Positions 54,192 through 63,009 are shown, counted from the first letter of the stretch. The stretch is DNA of 64,000 bases from Streptomyces olivaceoviridis (GCF_014650115.1 NZ_BMUI01000009.1:124001-188000), one strand, 5' to 3'. Notes: generated by a model not told the origin, from the letters alone. A program made the numbers and translations.

Positions 54192-55273
54192 TGCGACTGG
54201 CGAAACGATTCCGCAGCGGCGCCGCGGCCCGGCTCGGCCGCGGCCGTACGCTCCGGTTCCACCGCGGCCGGCCGACCCGCGCCGCGCTGGCCGGCGTCCT
54301 CGCCGGTGTCCTCGCGCTGAGCGGCTGCTCGCTGCTCGGCGACGACTCCGGCGACTCGCCGGCGTCCGGCGGCACCGCCGCCCCGCACGCCACGGACGGC
54401 GCCGGCCAGGACGTCCCCTACGACGTCACCCCCCTGCTGAAGCCGGCGAAGAAGTACTTCGGCGCGTCGGTGCCCGGCGCGCCGACCTCCATGAAGAACG
54501 TCGACGCGTACACGAGGATGACCGGCAAGCAGCCGAACCTGGTCGAGTACTACGCCGGCTGGGGCGACGGCTTCGACGCCACCGGGGTGCGCAACGCCTG
54601 GGCCGAGGGCGCGCTGACGCTGATGTCCTGGGAGCCCTTCGACACCTCCCTCGCCGACATCGCGGCGGGCGAGTCGGACGCGTACCTCAAGGAGTACGCG
54701 ACCGCGGTCCGCAAGCTGAACCTGCCCGTGGTGATCGACTTCGCGGACGAGTTCAACGGCCACTGGGAGAAGTGGGGCACGAAGGACGTGACCCCGGCCC
54801 AGTACGTGGCCGCCTGGCGGCACATCCACCAGACCTTCGTGGACGCGGGCGCCACCAACGTCATCTGGGCCTGGTCGCCCAACATCGTCAACCCGGTCCC
54901 GGACGTGAAGCTCAAGCCGTACTACCCGGGCGACGCCTATGTCGACTGGGTCGGACTGATCGGCTACTTCACCGCCGGCGAGGACAACTCCTTCGACAGC
55001 GTCTTCGGGACCACCCGCGACCGGGTCCGCACCTTCACCAAGAAGCCGATCCTGCTGCTGGAGACCGGCGCCGTGCCCGGCGAACGGCGGCGGGCCGACA
55101 TCCGCAACCTGTTCGCGGGCGTCGCGGCGGACGACGACATGCTCGGCTTCATCTGGTTCAACCACAAGAAGCGCGCCGACTGGCGGCTGGAGGCGAGCCC
55201 GCTGGCGCTGAAGGAGTTCAAGCGCCTGGCCGCCGACGACCGGTTCGGCTTCGACGTACGGAAGCCGTCATGA
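54191..55273 (+). CDS. GH26-like lipoprotein (glycan hydrolase or lyase-like)
   Basis: The 360-residue protein carries a basic N-terminus and lipoprotein signal (LALSGC, cysteine at 46), then a Ser/Gly/Asp linker and a TIM-barrel-like domain. FADEFNGHWEKWG at residues 184-196 resembles the GH26 acid/base motif with E187. LLLETGAVPG carries a candidate nucleophile E291 at the end of a predicted beta-strand, and WFNHKK follows. GH26 members cleave beta-mannans and related glycans. It overlaps the polymerase stop (TGATG), suggesting action on the polymer outside the membrane, such as trimming or length control. Exact specificity is inference. Confidence 0.75.
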   Translation: MRLAKRFRSGAAARLGRGRTLRFHRGRPTRAALAGVLAGVLALSGCSLLGDDSGDSPASGGTAAPHATDGAGQDVPYDVTPLLKPAKKYFGASVPGAPTSMKNVDAYTRMTGKQPNLVEYYAGWGDGFDATGVRNAWAEGALTLMSWEPFDTSLADIAAGESDAYLKEYATAVRKLNLPVVIDFADEFNGHWEKWGTKDVTPAQYVAAWRHIHQTFVDAGATNVIWAWSPNIVNPVPDVKLKPYYPGDAYVDWVGLIGYFTAGEDNSFDSVFGTTRDRVRTFTKKPILLLETGAVPGERRRADIRNLFAGVAADDDMLGFIWFNHKKRADWRLEASPLALKEFKRLAADDRFGFDVRKPS

Positions 55274-57147
55274 GTTCACGACCCGAGTACTACGTCCCGC
55301 AGCCGTACGACCCGTACGCGGACGACGACCCGCAGGGCGGCTGGTTCAACTCCGACGGCTTCGTCCCGCGCCGGTCCCAGGGCTACGAGACGGCCCAGGG
55401 ACAGGTGACACCCCAGGGCCATGCCGCGCCCGAGGGGTACGACGCTCCCCAGGGCCATGTCGCGCCCCAGGGGTACGACGCTCCCCAGGCCCACGACGCC
55501 GCCCAGGGGTACGACTACGACCCCCGGACCTCTCCGTACCAGCAGCAGGACGACCAGCCGACGTACGCCCTGCACACGGTCGCCGAGCCGGCCGCGCCCG
55601 CCGAGCCCGGGTACACCGTGCCCGAGACGCCCGAGGTCGGCTGGGACATGGCCGCCAGCCGGCGGCGCGCCTGGGTCAGCCGAGCGGTGCTGCTGTTCGT
55701 CCTGGCCGTCCAGGCGGTGCTCTCGCTGCGGCTGTCCAACACGGCGTTCCAGGACGAGGCCCTGTACCTGGCCGCCGGACACGCCGAGTTGCAGCACCTG
55801 CTGCACGGCACCCCGCTGCCCATCGACTACGGGGCGTACTTCTCCGGCTCGCCGCAGCTGTACCCGGTGCTCGCCGCCGCCGTCGACGGCCGCTTCGGGC
55901 TCACCGGGGCCCGCGTCCTGAGCCTGGCGTTCATGCTGGGCACCACCGCGCTGCTGTACTCCTTCACCCGGCGGCTCTTCAACGAGCGGGCCGCGCTGGC
56001 CGGCGCGGCGCTCTTCGCCGTGGTCCAGTCGACCATCGTCATGGGGTACTTCGCCACCTACGACGCCGCCGCGGTGTTCCTGCTGGCCCTGGCCACCTGG
56101 ATCGTCGTCCGCACCGACCGGGCGCCCGTGGCCGCCGTGCTGCTCGCCGCGCCGGTCGCCGTCCTCGCCGTCGGCGTGAAGTACGCGGCGGCCCTGTACC
56201 TGCCGACCATCGTCGTGCTCGCCCTGCTCACCGGCTGGCCGCACAAGGGCCGCAAGGCCTTCCTGAGGATGCTGCTCCTCGCGCTCGGCATCGGCGCCCT
56301 GCTGGCGGCCGGCATGTACAGCACCGACCTGCTCGCCGGTGTGCGGCAGACCACGACCAACCGCGCCCACGGCTCCGACAGCGCCGCCTTCCTGCTCCAG
56401 CGGTCGGCCCAGTGGGGCGGCCTGATGTTCCTCACGGCCGTCGGCGGCGCCCTCTCCTACGTGCGGCGCAGCCGGATGAACGAGTCGCCGGCCGCCCAGC
56501 GGCTCGGCAACCCCGGCTGGCGCTGGCGGGCCCTGCTCGGGCTGGTGCTGTGCGGCACCGCGCTGCTCGCACCCGCCTACCAGATGCACCTGGGGACCGT
56601 GGTCTCGCTGTTCAAGCACGTCGGCTTCGGCCTGCTGTTCGCCGCGCCGATGGCCGGTGTCGGCGTGACCCGGCTGATCGGGGCGCACTTCCGCTATCCC
56701 CAGCTCGGCATCATGCTGTGGACGGCGACGCTCTGCCTCGGCATCCAGCAGGCGGACTGGCGCTTCGGCGTCTGGCCCGACTCCTCGAAGATGATCCAGG
56801 TCATCGACTCCCACGTGGACCGCAAGGGCCACTACCTCGCCTCGACGCCCGAGGTGCCCGTCTACTACCTGCGCGACAAGACCAGCCACCGGCAGTGGCA
56901 GGGCGTCTTCGCGCTGGAGTACACGGACCGGAAGGGCACGTACCACAAGGGTGACGCCGCCTACCGCGCGGCGCTGCGCGACGGCGAGTTCGACCTGATC
57001 GTTCTGGACGGTCTCACCAACCCCCGGGTGGACGGCGTCGTCGCCGCCGCGGTCAAGGGCAATCCGCACTACCGGCTCCTCGCCGACCTGCCCTTCCGCA
57101 ACTCCAGCGGCACCGGCCACTACCGCATCTGGGTCAAGACCGCCTGA
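55270..57147 (+). CDS. GT39/ArnT-like polyprenol-dependent membrane glycosyltransferase
   Basis: The 625-residue protein has a long cytosolic N-terminus of about 135 residues rich in Gln, Gly, Tyr and Pro, with three 12-residue in-frame repeats (QGHVAPQGYDAP type). About ten membrane spans follow, starting near residue 140. The first extracytoplasmic loop has QDEALYL, the Asp/Glu motif of GT-C enzymes (D161-E162). A soluble C-terminal domain follows (HYLASTPEVPVYYLRDK, IVLDGL). Family members transfer a sugar from a polyprenyl phosphate donor to an extracellular acceptor. It overlaps the lipoprotein stop (ATGA) and partners with the polyprenol-phosphate transferase at 58489. Confidence 0.8.
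   Translation: MSSRPEYYVPQPYDPYADDDPQGGWFNSDGFVPRRSQGYETAQGQVTPQGHAAPEGYDAPQGHVAPQGYDAPQAHDAAQGYDYDPRTSPYQQQDDQPTYALHTVAEPAAPAEPGYTVPETPEVGWDMAASRRRAWVSRAVLLFVLAVQAVLSLRLSNTAFQDEALYLAAGHAELQHLLHGTPLPIDYGAYFSGSPQLYPVLAAAVDGRFGLTGARVLSLAFMLGTTALLYSFTRRLFNERAALAGAALFAVVQSTIVMGYFATYDAAAVFLLALATWIVVRTDRAPVAAVLLAAPVAVLAVGVKYAAALYLPTIVVLALLTGWPHKGRKAFLRMLLLALGIGALLAAGMYSTDLLAGVRQTTTNRAHGSDSAAFLLQRSAQWGGLMFLTAVGGALSYVRRSRMNESPAAQRLGNPGWRWRALLGLVLCGTALLAPAYQMHLGTVVSLFKHVGFGLLFAAPMAGVGVTRLIGAHFRYPQLGIMLWTATLCLGIQQADWRFGVWPDSSKMIQVIDSHVDRKGHYLASTPEVPVYYLRDKTSHRQWQGVFALEYTDRKGTYHKGDAAYRAALRDGEFDLIVLDGLTNPRVDGVVAAAVKGNPHYRLLADLPFRNSSGTGHYRIWVKTA
55414..55521 (+). repeat. Three in-frame 36-bp tandem repeats
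   Basis: Units start at 55414, 55450 and 55486 with CAGGGCCATG or a variant, and encode QGHAAPEGYDAP, QGHVAPQGYDAP and QAHDAAQGYDYD. The first two are nearly identical. They lie in the disordered cytosolic tail of the GT39-like protein and are prone to copy-number change. Confidence 0.85.
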
Positions 57148-57184
57148 GGCACCCGAAGCATCCGAAGCAAGAAAGGCCGTTCCC

Positions 57185-58489
57185 TTGCGGCTCACCGTCA
57201 TCGGCACCGGCTACCTCGGTGCCACCCACGCCGCCTGCATGGCGGAACTCGGCCACGACGTGCTCGGCGTCGACGTCGACCCGGAGAAGGTCGCCGCGCT
57301 GAGCGCAGGGCGTGTGCCCTTCCACGAGCCCGGACTGCCCGAGCTGATCGCGAAGCACACCGCGAGCGGCCGGCTGCGCTTCACCACCTCCTTCGCCGAG
57401 GCCGGGGCCTTCGGCGAGGTGCACTTCGTATGCGTCGGCACCCCGCAGCGCGCGGACTCCGGCGCCGCCGACCTCGGCCACGTCGACGCGGCCTTCGCCG
57501 CCCTGGCCGCGCACGCGGCGCCCGACGCGCTGGTCGTGGGCAAGTCCACCGTGCCCGTCGGCACGGCGGAGCGGCTGGCGCGGACGTACGCCACCGAGGT
57601 CGCCTGGAACCCGGAGTTCCTGCGCGAGGGCTTCGCGGTCGAGGACACGCTGCGGCCGGACCGGCTGGTGTTCGGCGTGGAAAGCGCCCGCGCCGAGACG
57701 ATTCTCCGCGCGGTCTACGCCCCGGTCCTCGCCGCCGGCACCCCGCTCGTCACCGCCGACTTCCCGACCGCCGAGCTGGTCAAGACGGCCGCCAACGCCT
57801 TCCTCGCCACCAAGATCTCCTTCATCAACGCGATGGCCGAGGTCTGCGAGGCGGCCGGCGGAGATGTGCGCACCCTCGCCGAGGCACTGGGCCACGACGA
57901 CCGGATCGGTCCGAAGTTCCTGCGCGCCGGGATCGGCTTCGGCGGCGGCTGCCTGCCGAAGGACATCCGTGCCTTCGCGCACCGCGCCGACGAGCTGGGC
58001 GTTCCGCTGACCTTCCTGCGCGAGGTCGACGCGATCAACATGCGGCGCCGGGACCGGGTGGTGGAGCTGGCCCGCGAGCTGTGCGGGCCGGACGTGCTCG
58101 GCGCCCGGGTCACCGTCCTCGGTGCCGCCTTCAAGCCCGGCTCCGACGACATCCGGGACTCGCCGGCGCTGGCCGTGGCGGCCCGGCTGCGGCTGGAGGG
58201 CGCCGACGTCACCGTCCACGACCCCGAGGCGATGGACAATGCCCGCAAGGCGTTCCCGTTGCTCGGGTACGCGCTGAGCCTGGAGGACGCGCTGCGCGGG
58301 GCCGACCTGGTGCTGCATCTGACCGAGTGGCCGCAGTTCCGGGCGATCGACCCGGAACGGGCCGCGGCGCTGGTGGCCCGCCCCCGGATCGTGGACGGAC
58401 GAGGGGTGCTCGACGCGGACCGCTGGGCCGCGGCGGGCTGGCGGCTTTGGGCGCTGGGCACTCCGGCGCCCGTAGGGGAGGGACACTGA
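57185..58489 (+). CDS. UDP-glucose 6-dehydrogenase
   Basis: The 434-residue enzyme oxidises UDP-glucose to UDP-glucuronate with two NAD+. The Rossmann motif GTGYLGATHAACMAELGHDV (in parts), STVPVGT, the NPEFLREG motif and the catalytic cysteine C256 in GFGGGCLPKD are all present, as is LGAAFKPGSDDIRDS. It starts with TTG at 57185 after AAAGG, 37 bp past the GT39-like gene. The supply of UDP-glucuronate points to a uronic-acid-containing glycan made by this cluster. Confidence 0.93.
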   Translation: MRLTVIGTGYLGATHAACMAELGHDVLGVDVDPEKVAALSAGRVPFHEPGLPELIAKHTASGRLRFTTSFAEAGAFGEVHFVCVGTPQRADSGAADLGHVDAAFAALAAHAAPDALVVGKSTVPVGTAERLARTYATEVAWNPEFLREGFAVEDTLRPDRLVFGVESARAETILRAVYAPVLAAGTPLVTADFPTAELVKTAANAFLATKISFINAMAEVCEAAGGDVRTLAEALGHDDRIGPKFLRAGIGFGGGCLPKDIRAFAHRADELGVPLTFLREVDAINMRRRDRVVELARELCGPDVLGARVTVLGAAFKPGSDDIRDSPALAVAARLRLEGADVTVHDPEAMDNARKAFPLLGYALSLEDALRGADLVLHLTEWPQFRAIDPERAAALVARPRIVDGRGVLDADRWAAAGWRLWALGTPAPVGEGH

Positions 58490-59232
58490 TGGCACAGGAC
58501 GAGCTGCCGGTCACCGTGGTGATGCCGACGTACAACGAGGCGGCGAACCTGCCGGGGATGGCCGAGGCGGTGCTGGGACTGCCGCTGGACGGGCTGCACC
58601 TGAAGGTCGTCGACGACTCCAGCCCGGACGGCACCGGGCGGATCGCCGAGGAACTGGCGGCGGAGTACAACAGCGGCGGGCGGCGCCGGATGAGTGTGCT
58701 GCACCGCACCGAGAAGGACGGGCTGGGACGGGCGTACACGGCCGGGATGTCCGCCGCTCTGGCGGAGGGCGCCGCGTACGTCGTCCAGATGGACGCCGAC
58801 GGCAGCCACCCGGTGGAGGCCGTGCCCCGCATGCTGGCGGCGGCCCTCGCCTCCGGCGCCGGTCTCGTCGTGGGCAGCCGGTACGTCGAGGGCGGCTCGC
58901 TGGACGAGCGGTGGGGCGCGCACCGGGTGCTGCTGTCCCGCTTCGCCAACCGGTACGCGCGCGCCGTGCTCGGCACCGAGATCCAGGACATCACGGCCGG
59001 CTTCAACCTGTGGTCGGCGGCGACGCTCAGGGACGTGGACCTGTCGTCCCTGGACAGCGCGGGCTACAGCTTCCAGGTGGAGCTGAAGTACAAGGCCGTA
59101 CGCGCCGGGCACACGGCCGTGGAGATCCCGATCCGGTTCGCCGAGCGGACGGAGGGTGCCTCCAAGATGACCCTGCGCACCCAGCTGGAGTCGGCCGTGG
59201 TGCCGCTGCGGCTCCGGCTGAAGCGGCAGTAG
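58489..59232 (+). CDS. Polyprenol-phosphate glycosyltransferase (DPM1-like GT2)
   Basis: The 247-residue cytosolic GT2 resembles dolichol-phosphate mannosyltransferase: VVMPTYNEAANLPGM, VVDDSSPDGTG, GLGRAYTAGM, DADGSHPVEAV (DxD) and the family-typical ERTEGASKM. It lacks C-terminal membrane spans, like Ppm1-type enzymes. It would load mannose or glucose onto polyprenyl phosphate, feeding the GT39-like transferase three genes upstream. The ATG overlaps the dehydrogenase stop (TGATG). It is the last gene of the cluster. Confidence 0.88.
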   Translation: MAQDELPVTVVMPTYNEAANLPGMAEAVLGLPLDGLHLKVVDDSSPDGTGRIAEELAAEYNSGGRRRMSVLHRTEKDGLGRAYTAGMSAALAEGAAYVVQMDADGSHPVEAVPRMLAAALASGAGLVVGSRYVEGGSLDERWGAHRVLLSRFANRYARAVLGTEIQDITAGFNLWSAATLRDVDLSSLDSAGYSFQVELKYKAVRAGHTAVEIPIRFAERTEGASKMTLRTQLESAVVPLRLRLKRQ

Positions 59233-59244
59233 GCGCGCGCCCGG

Positions 59245-60117
59245 CTACCGGGCGGCGGCCGAGGCCTGGACCTGGCCGCGGCGGTGGATCTGGTTGGCGG
59301 TGAACTGGGCGAGGTCGTTGCCGGCGGCGAACACCTTGGTGTCCTTGGTCGTGACGTCCTTGCCGCTGGTGAAGCCGGAGATCGTGAAGTAGGCGTAGCG
59401 GCCGTAGGCGTTCCTGGTCGAGCGGCAGAACGCGCCGTCGCAGAAGGGCTTGACGCCCTTGCCGAACAGCGAGCGCACGATGCTCCGGTCGTCGGTCCGG
59501 CCCTTGGCCTTGGTGGCCCGGTCGGCGTCGTCGAAGACGGCGACGCCCACGGTGACCGCGATGCCGCCGTTCGTGTAGGTCACGCGCATCAGGCGGGTGC
59601 AGCCGTTGCCGGTGAGGATCTTGGGGAGGGTGCCGCCGGCGGCGGTGGCACAGCTCTCGGTGTCGGCCGTCGGGCCCTTCTTGTACACCGTGCCGCCCAT
59701 GGTCAGCTGCGTGCCCGGGAACAGGGTGTCCGGGCTCAGCGGGGCGGTGTCCTTCTTGGCGCTGGATATGAAGTCCGTGGGGTCCAGCGGCGGCGGCGCG
59801 CTGGTGGGCGCGAAGGACGGCGTCGCGGTGCCCGTGCCGGGCAGCGATCCGCTGGCGGGCAGGTTGCTGGGACCGGCCTGCGGGTCACCGCCGTTCGCGG
59901 AGACGACGGCCAGGGCGACCGCCGTGCCTATCGCGACGGTGGCGAGCGCGCCGCCGGCTATGAACAGCAGTTTGCGGCGCTTGTTCCGTGTCTCCGAGGC
60001 CTCGGCGAGCGCGGCCCAGTCGGGGGTCCCGTCGTCGGATCCGCTGTTCCACGGCTGCTGGGAATTCGGTTTCCAGGGATCCCATTGAGACTGGGGTCCC
60101 CCCTGCCCGTAACTCAT
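59245..60117 (-). CDS. Single-pass membrane protein, unknown extracytoplasmic domain
   Basis: The family is not recognised. The 290-residue protein has a Gln/Pro/Trp-rich cytosolic N-terminus, one membrane span near residues 50-73 (LLFIAGGALATVAIGTAVALAVV), a Pro/Thr linker and an extracytoplasmic domain. That domain has four cysteines (ESCATAAG, NGCTRLM, PFCDGAFC) that may pair as disulfides. ATG 60117 was chosen because a TAAGAT -10 ends 7 bp upstream, implying a leaderless transcript; an ATG at 60126 is the alternative. It is convergent with the glycan cluster, only 12 bp away, and divergent from rplM. Confidence 0.8.
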   Translation of the reverse strand: MSYGQGGPQSQWDPWKPNSQQPWNSGSDDGTPDWAALAEASETRNKRRKLLFIAGGALATVAIGTAVALAVVSANGGDPQAGPSNLPASGSLPGTGTATPSFAPTSAPPPLDPTDFISSAKKDTAPLSPDTLFPGTQLTMGGTVYKKGPTADTESCATAAGGTLPKILTGNGCTRLMRVTYTNGGIAVTVGVAVFDDADRATKAKGRTDDRSIVRSLFGKGVKPFCDGAFCRSTRNAYGRYAYFTISGFTSGKDVTTKDTKVFAAGNDLAQFTANQIHRRGQVQASAAAR

Positions 60118-60176
60118 GGGGCGCATCTTAGACGGGGGGCCGGTGGTGCGGGGTCCCTCTGACGGCCTGCCTCGTT

Positions 60177-60206
60177 TTGACCCGTCCGGGGCCTGCCCGG
60201 TAACCT
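60177..60206 (+). promoter_or_regulatory. rplM-rpsI promoter
   Basis: TTGACC and TAACCT are separated by 18 bp. A leader of about 170 nt follows, with an imperfect stem GACCCCACG/CGTGGGTC near 60282-60319. Confidence 0.65.
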
Positions 60207-60385
60207 ACTTCTTCGTTGTGTATTGGCTTGCTCATTCTCACGGGACGGGCCCTTACACCGGTCCACCGGGCCGATGACCAGCGACCCCACGCACGCGGTT
60301 TGCGTCGCCGCCGTGGGTCAAGGCTGTCGTGATCGTTTCGGTGACCTTGTTTAGGACCATTCACTCGAAGCGAAGGCTACGAACC

Positions 60386-60829
60386 GTGCGTACGTACAGC
60401 CCCAAGCCCGGCGATGTGACGCGCCAGTGGCACGTCATCGACGCTCAGGACGTTGTCCTGGGTCGTCTCGCCACCACCGCTGCGACCCTCCTCCGGGGCA
60501 AGCACAAGCCGATCTACGCGCCGCACGTCGACGCTGGTGACTTCGTCATCATCATCAACGCCGACAAGGTGCACCTGTCCGGCAACAAGCGGACCCAGAA
60601 GATGGCGTACCGCCACTCCGGTTACCCGGGTGGTCTGCGCTCCGTCCGCTACGACGAGCTGCTCGACAAGAACCCCGAGAAGGCCATCGAGAAGGCCGTC
60701 AAGGGCATGCTCCCCAAGAACTCCCTGGGCCGTCAGATGCTCTCGAAGCTGAAGGTCTACAAGGGTGACCAGCACCCGCACACCGCCCAGCAGCCGGTGC
60801 CGTTCGAGATCACCCAGGTCGCGCAGTAA
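60386..60829 (+). CDS. rplM: 50S ribosomal protein L13
   Basis: The 147-residue protein has RTYSPKPGDVTRQWHVIDA, VLGRLATTAATLLRGKHKP and HSGYPGGLR, all typical (read in parts). GTG at 60386 (MRTYSPKPGD) follows GAAGCGAAGG. It is the first gene of a two-gene operon with rpsI, 42 bp apart. Confidence 0.98.
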   Translation: MRTYSPKPGDVTRQWHVIDAQDVVLGRLATTAATLLRGKHKPIYAPHVDAGDFVIIINADKVHLSGNKRTQKMAYRHSGYPGGLRSVRYDELLDKNPEKAIEKAVKGMLPKNSLGRQMLSKLKVYKGDQHPHTAQQPVPFEITQVAQ

Positions 60830-60871
60830 GTCCGGCCACCCCCTAAGACTGAAGAGAATCTGAGGAGAATC

Positions 60872-61384
60872 GTGGCCGAGACCACTGCCGAGCAGCCGCT
60901 CGAAGAGCTTGACATCGACAGCTACACCACCGAGTCCGAGGTCCCCGTCGAGGGCGAGTACACCTCGGAGTCCCTGGCCTCCCGCTTCGGCGAGCCGCAG
61001 CCGGCCGCCGGCCTGGGCCGCCGCAAGAACGCCATCGCCCGCGTCCGGATCGTCCCGGGCACCGGCAAGTGGAAGATCAACGGTCGCACCCTTGAGGACT
61101 ACTTCCCGAACAAGGTGCACCAGCAGGAAGTCAACGAGCCGTTCAAGGTCCTGGAGCTTGAGGGCCGTTACGACGTCATCGCCCGCATCGCGGGTGGCGG
61201 TGTCTCCGGCCAGGCCGGTGCGCTCCGTCTCGGTGTCGCCCGCGCGCTGAACGAGGCCGACGTCGACAACAACCGTGGCCCGCTGAAGAAGGCCGGCTTC
61301 CTGCGCCGCGACGACCGCGCGGTCGAGCGGAAGAAGGCCGGTCTGAAGAAGGCCCGCAAGGCCCCGCAGTACAGCAAGCGCTAA
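60872..61384 (+). CDS. rpsI: 30S ribosomal protein S9
   Basis: The 170-residue protein has an acidic N-terminal extension of about 45 residues (seen in actinobacteria) before the core GRRKNAIARVRIVPGTGKWKINGR (in parts), GGVSGQAGALRLGVARAL and the C-terminal KKARKAPQYSKR, which touches P-site tRNA. GTG 60872 follows TGAGGAGAATC. Confidence 0.97.
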   Translation: MAETTAEQPLEELDIDSYTTESEVPVEGEYTSESLASRFGEPQPAAGLGRRKNAIARVRIVPGTGKWKINGRTLEDYFPNKVHQQEVNEPFKVLELEGRYDVIARIAGGGVSGQAGALRLGVARALNEADVDNNRGPLKKAGFLRRDDRAVERKKAGLKKARKAPQYSKR

Positions 61385-61407
61385 TCAGCAGCTGCCTGCT
61401 CGTACTC

Positions 61408-61453
61408 CGAACGCCCCGGCGGCACGCCACTTGTGCCGTCGGGGCGTTCGTTT
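61408..61453 (+). terminator. rplM-rpsI terminator
   Basis: An 18-bp stem with one G-T wobble (61408-61425 with 61433-61450) is followed by TTTATCC. It is a strong intrinsic terminator. Confidence 0.85.
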
Positions 61454-61562
61454 ATCCCCGCCAAGGGCGTATAACGACACAAGGCGCTCAAAGGCTTGTG
61501 TGATCGGATGTCATGGCGTCCGCCATCATCCCGGCAGCAAGGACGCTTCCTCAGGAGGACAA

Positions 61563-62921
61563 GTGGGACGACTCTTCGGCACGGACGGCGTGCGCGGTGT
61601 CGCCAACGCGGATCTGACGGCCGAGATGGCGCTCGGCCTCTCCGTCGCCGCGGCGCACGTGCTGGCCGAGGCGGGCACCTTCGAGGGTCACAAGCCGACG
61701 GCGGTGGTCGGACGGGACCCGCGCGCGTCCGGGGAGTTCCTGGAAGCCGCGGTGGTCGCCGGCCTGGCCAGCGCCGGCGTGGACGTCCTGTGCGTCGGCG
61801 TGCTGCCGACGCCCGCGGTGGCACACCTGACCGGAGCGCTCGGCGCCGACCTCGGCGTGATGCTCTCCGCCAGCCACAACGCCATGCCGGACAACGGCAT
61901 CAAGTTCTTCGCGCGCGGCGGCCACAAACTCGCCGACGAGCTGGAGGACCGGATCGAGGCGGTCTACGACGCGCACCGGCACGGCGAGCCGTGGGAGCGT
62001 CCGACGGGCGCCGGGGTCGGGCGCGTGCGGTCGTACGAGGCGGGCTTCGAGAGTTACGTCGCCCACCTGCTCGCGGTGCTGCCCAACCGGCTCGACGGGC
62101 TGAAGATCGTCCTGGACGAAGCGCACGGCGCGGCCTCGGGGGTCTCGCCGGAGGCGTTCGCCCGGGCCGGTGCCCAGGTCGTCACGATCGGCGCCGAGCC
62201 GGACGGCCTCAACATCAACGACGGCTGCGGCTCGACCCACCTGGACAAGCTCAAGGCCGCGGTCGTCGAGCACGGCGCGGACCTCGGCATCGCGCACGAC
62301 GGCGACGCCGACCGCTGCCTGGCCGTGGACCACACCGGTGAGGAGGTCGACGGCGACCAGATCCTCGCCGTGCTCGCGCTGGCGATGCGGGAGCGTTCCG
62401 CACTGCGCTCCGACACCGTCGTCGCGACCGTGATGTCCAACCTCGGCTTCAAGCTGGCCATGGAGCGCGCGGGCATCCGGCTCGTGCAGACGGCCGTGGG
62501 CGACCGGTATGTGCTGGAGGAGATGAAGGAGCACGGATACGCCCTCGGCGGCGAGCAGTCCGGGCACGTCATCATCCTCGACCACGCGACCACCGGCGAC
62601 GGCACGCTGACCGGGCTGCTGCTGGCGGCCCGGGTCGCGGAGACCGGCCGTACGCTGCGGGAGCTGGCCTCCGTCATGGAGCGGCTGCCGCAGGTGCTGA
62701 TCAACGTGCCCGACGTGGACAAGTCGCGGGTGCGTACGTCGGCCGACCTCGCCGCCGCCGTGTCCGAGGCCGAGCGGGAACTCGGCGAGACCGGGCGGGT
62801 GTTGCTGCGTCCTTCCGGTACCGAGCCGCTGGTGCGGGTGATGGTCGAGGCCGCCGACATCGAGCAGGCCCGCTCTGTCGCCGGGCGGCTCGCCGACGCC
62901 GTGAAGTCGGCCCTCGGATAG
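61563..62921 (+). CDS. glmM: Phosphoglucosamine mutase
   Basis: The 452-residue enzyme converts glucosamine-6-phosphate to glucosamine-1-phosphate for UDP-GlcNAc and peptidoglycan, upstream of MurB in the same pathway. LFGTDGVRG, the phosphoserine loop SASHNAM (S104), metal-binding DGDADR and RPSGTEPLVRVMVE are present. GTG at 61563 follows AGGAGGACAA; an upstream extension is not homologous. It lies after rpsI, the usual order. Confidence 0.97.
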   Translation: MGRLFGTDGVRGVANADLTAEMALGLSVAAAHVLAEAGTFEGHKPTAVVGRDPRASGEFLEAAVVAGLASAGVDVLCVGVLPTPAVAHLTGALGADLGVMLSASHNAMPDNGIKFFARGGHKLADELEDRIEAVYDAHRHGEPWERPTGAGVGRVRSYEAGFESYVAHLLAVLPNRLDGLKIVLDEAHGAASGVSPEAFARAGAQVVTIGAEPDGLNINDGCGSTHLDKLKAAVVEHGADLGIAHDGDADRCLAVDHTGEEVDGDQILAVLALAMRERSALRSDTVVATVMSNLGFKLAMERAGIRLVQTAVGDRYVLEEMKEHGYALGGEQSGHVIILDHATTGDGTLTGLLLAARVAETGRTLRELASVMERLPQVLINVPDVDKSRVRTSADLAAAVSEAERELGETGRVLLRPSGTEPLVRVMVEAADIEQARSVAGRLADAVKSALG

Positions 62922-62978
62922 TTCCGGGTCCGGGTCCGGGGCGCGGGGACCTGTGCGGGCGCGGGCCGCGGCCCCGCC

Positions 62979-63009
62979 GTGGCCGATCGCGCGGTCCCGC
63001 GCCCCTGGG
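62979..63009. repeat. Diverged copy of the dispersed intergenic repeat
   Basis: GTGGCCGATCGCGCGGT followed by CCCGCGCCCCT aligns with the element at 50833 with three substitutions and a 2-nt gap. It lies between convergent glmM and the DUF389 gene. Confidence 0.45.
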
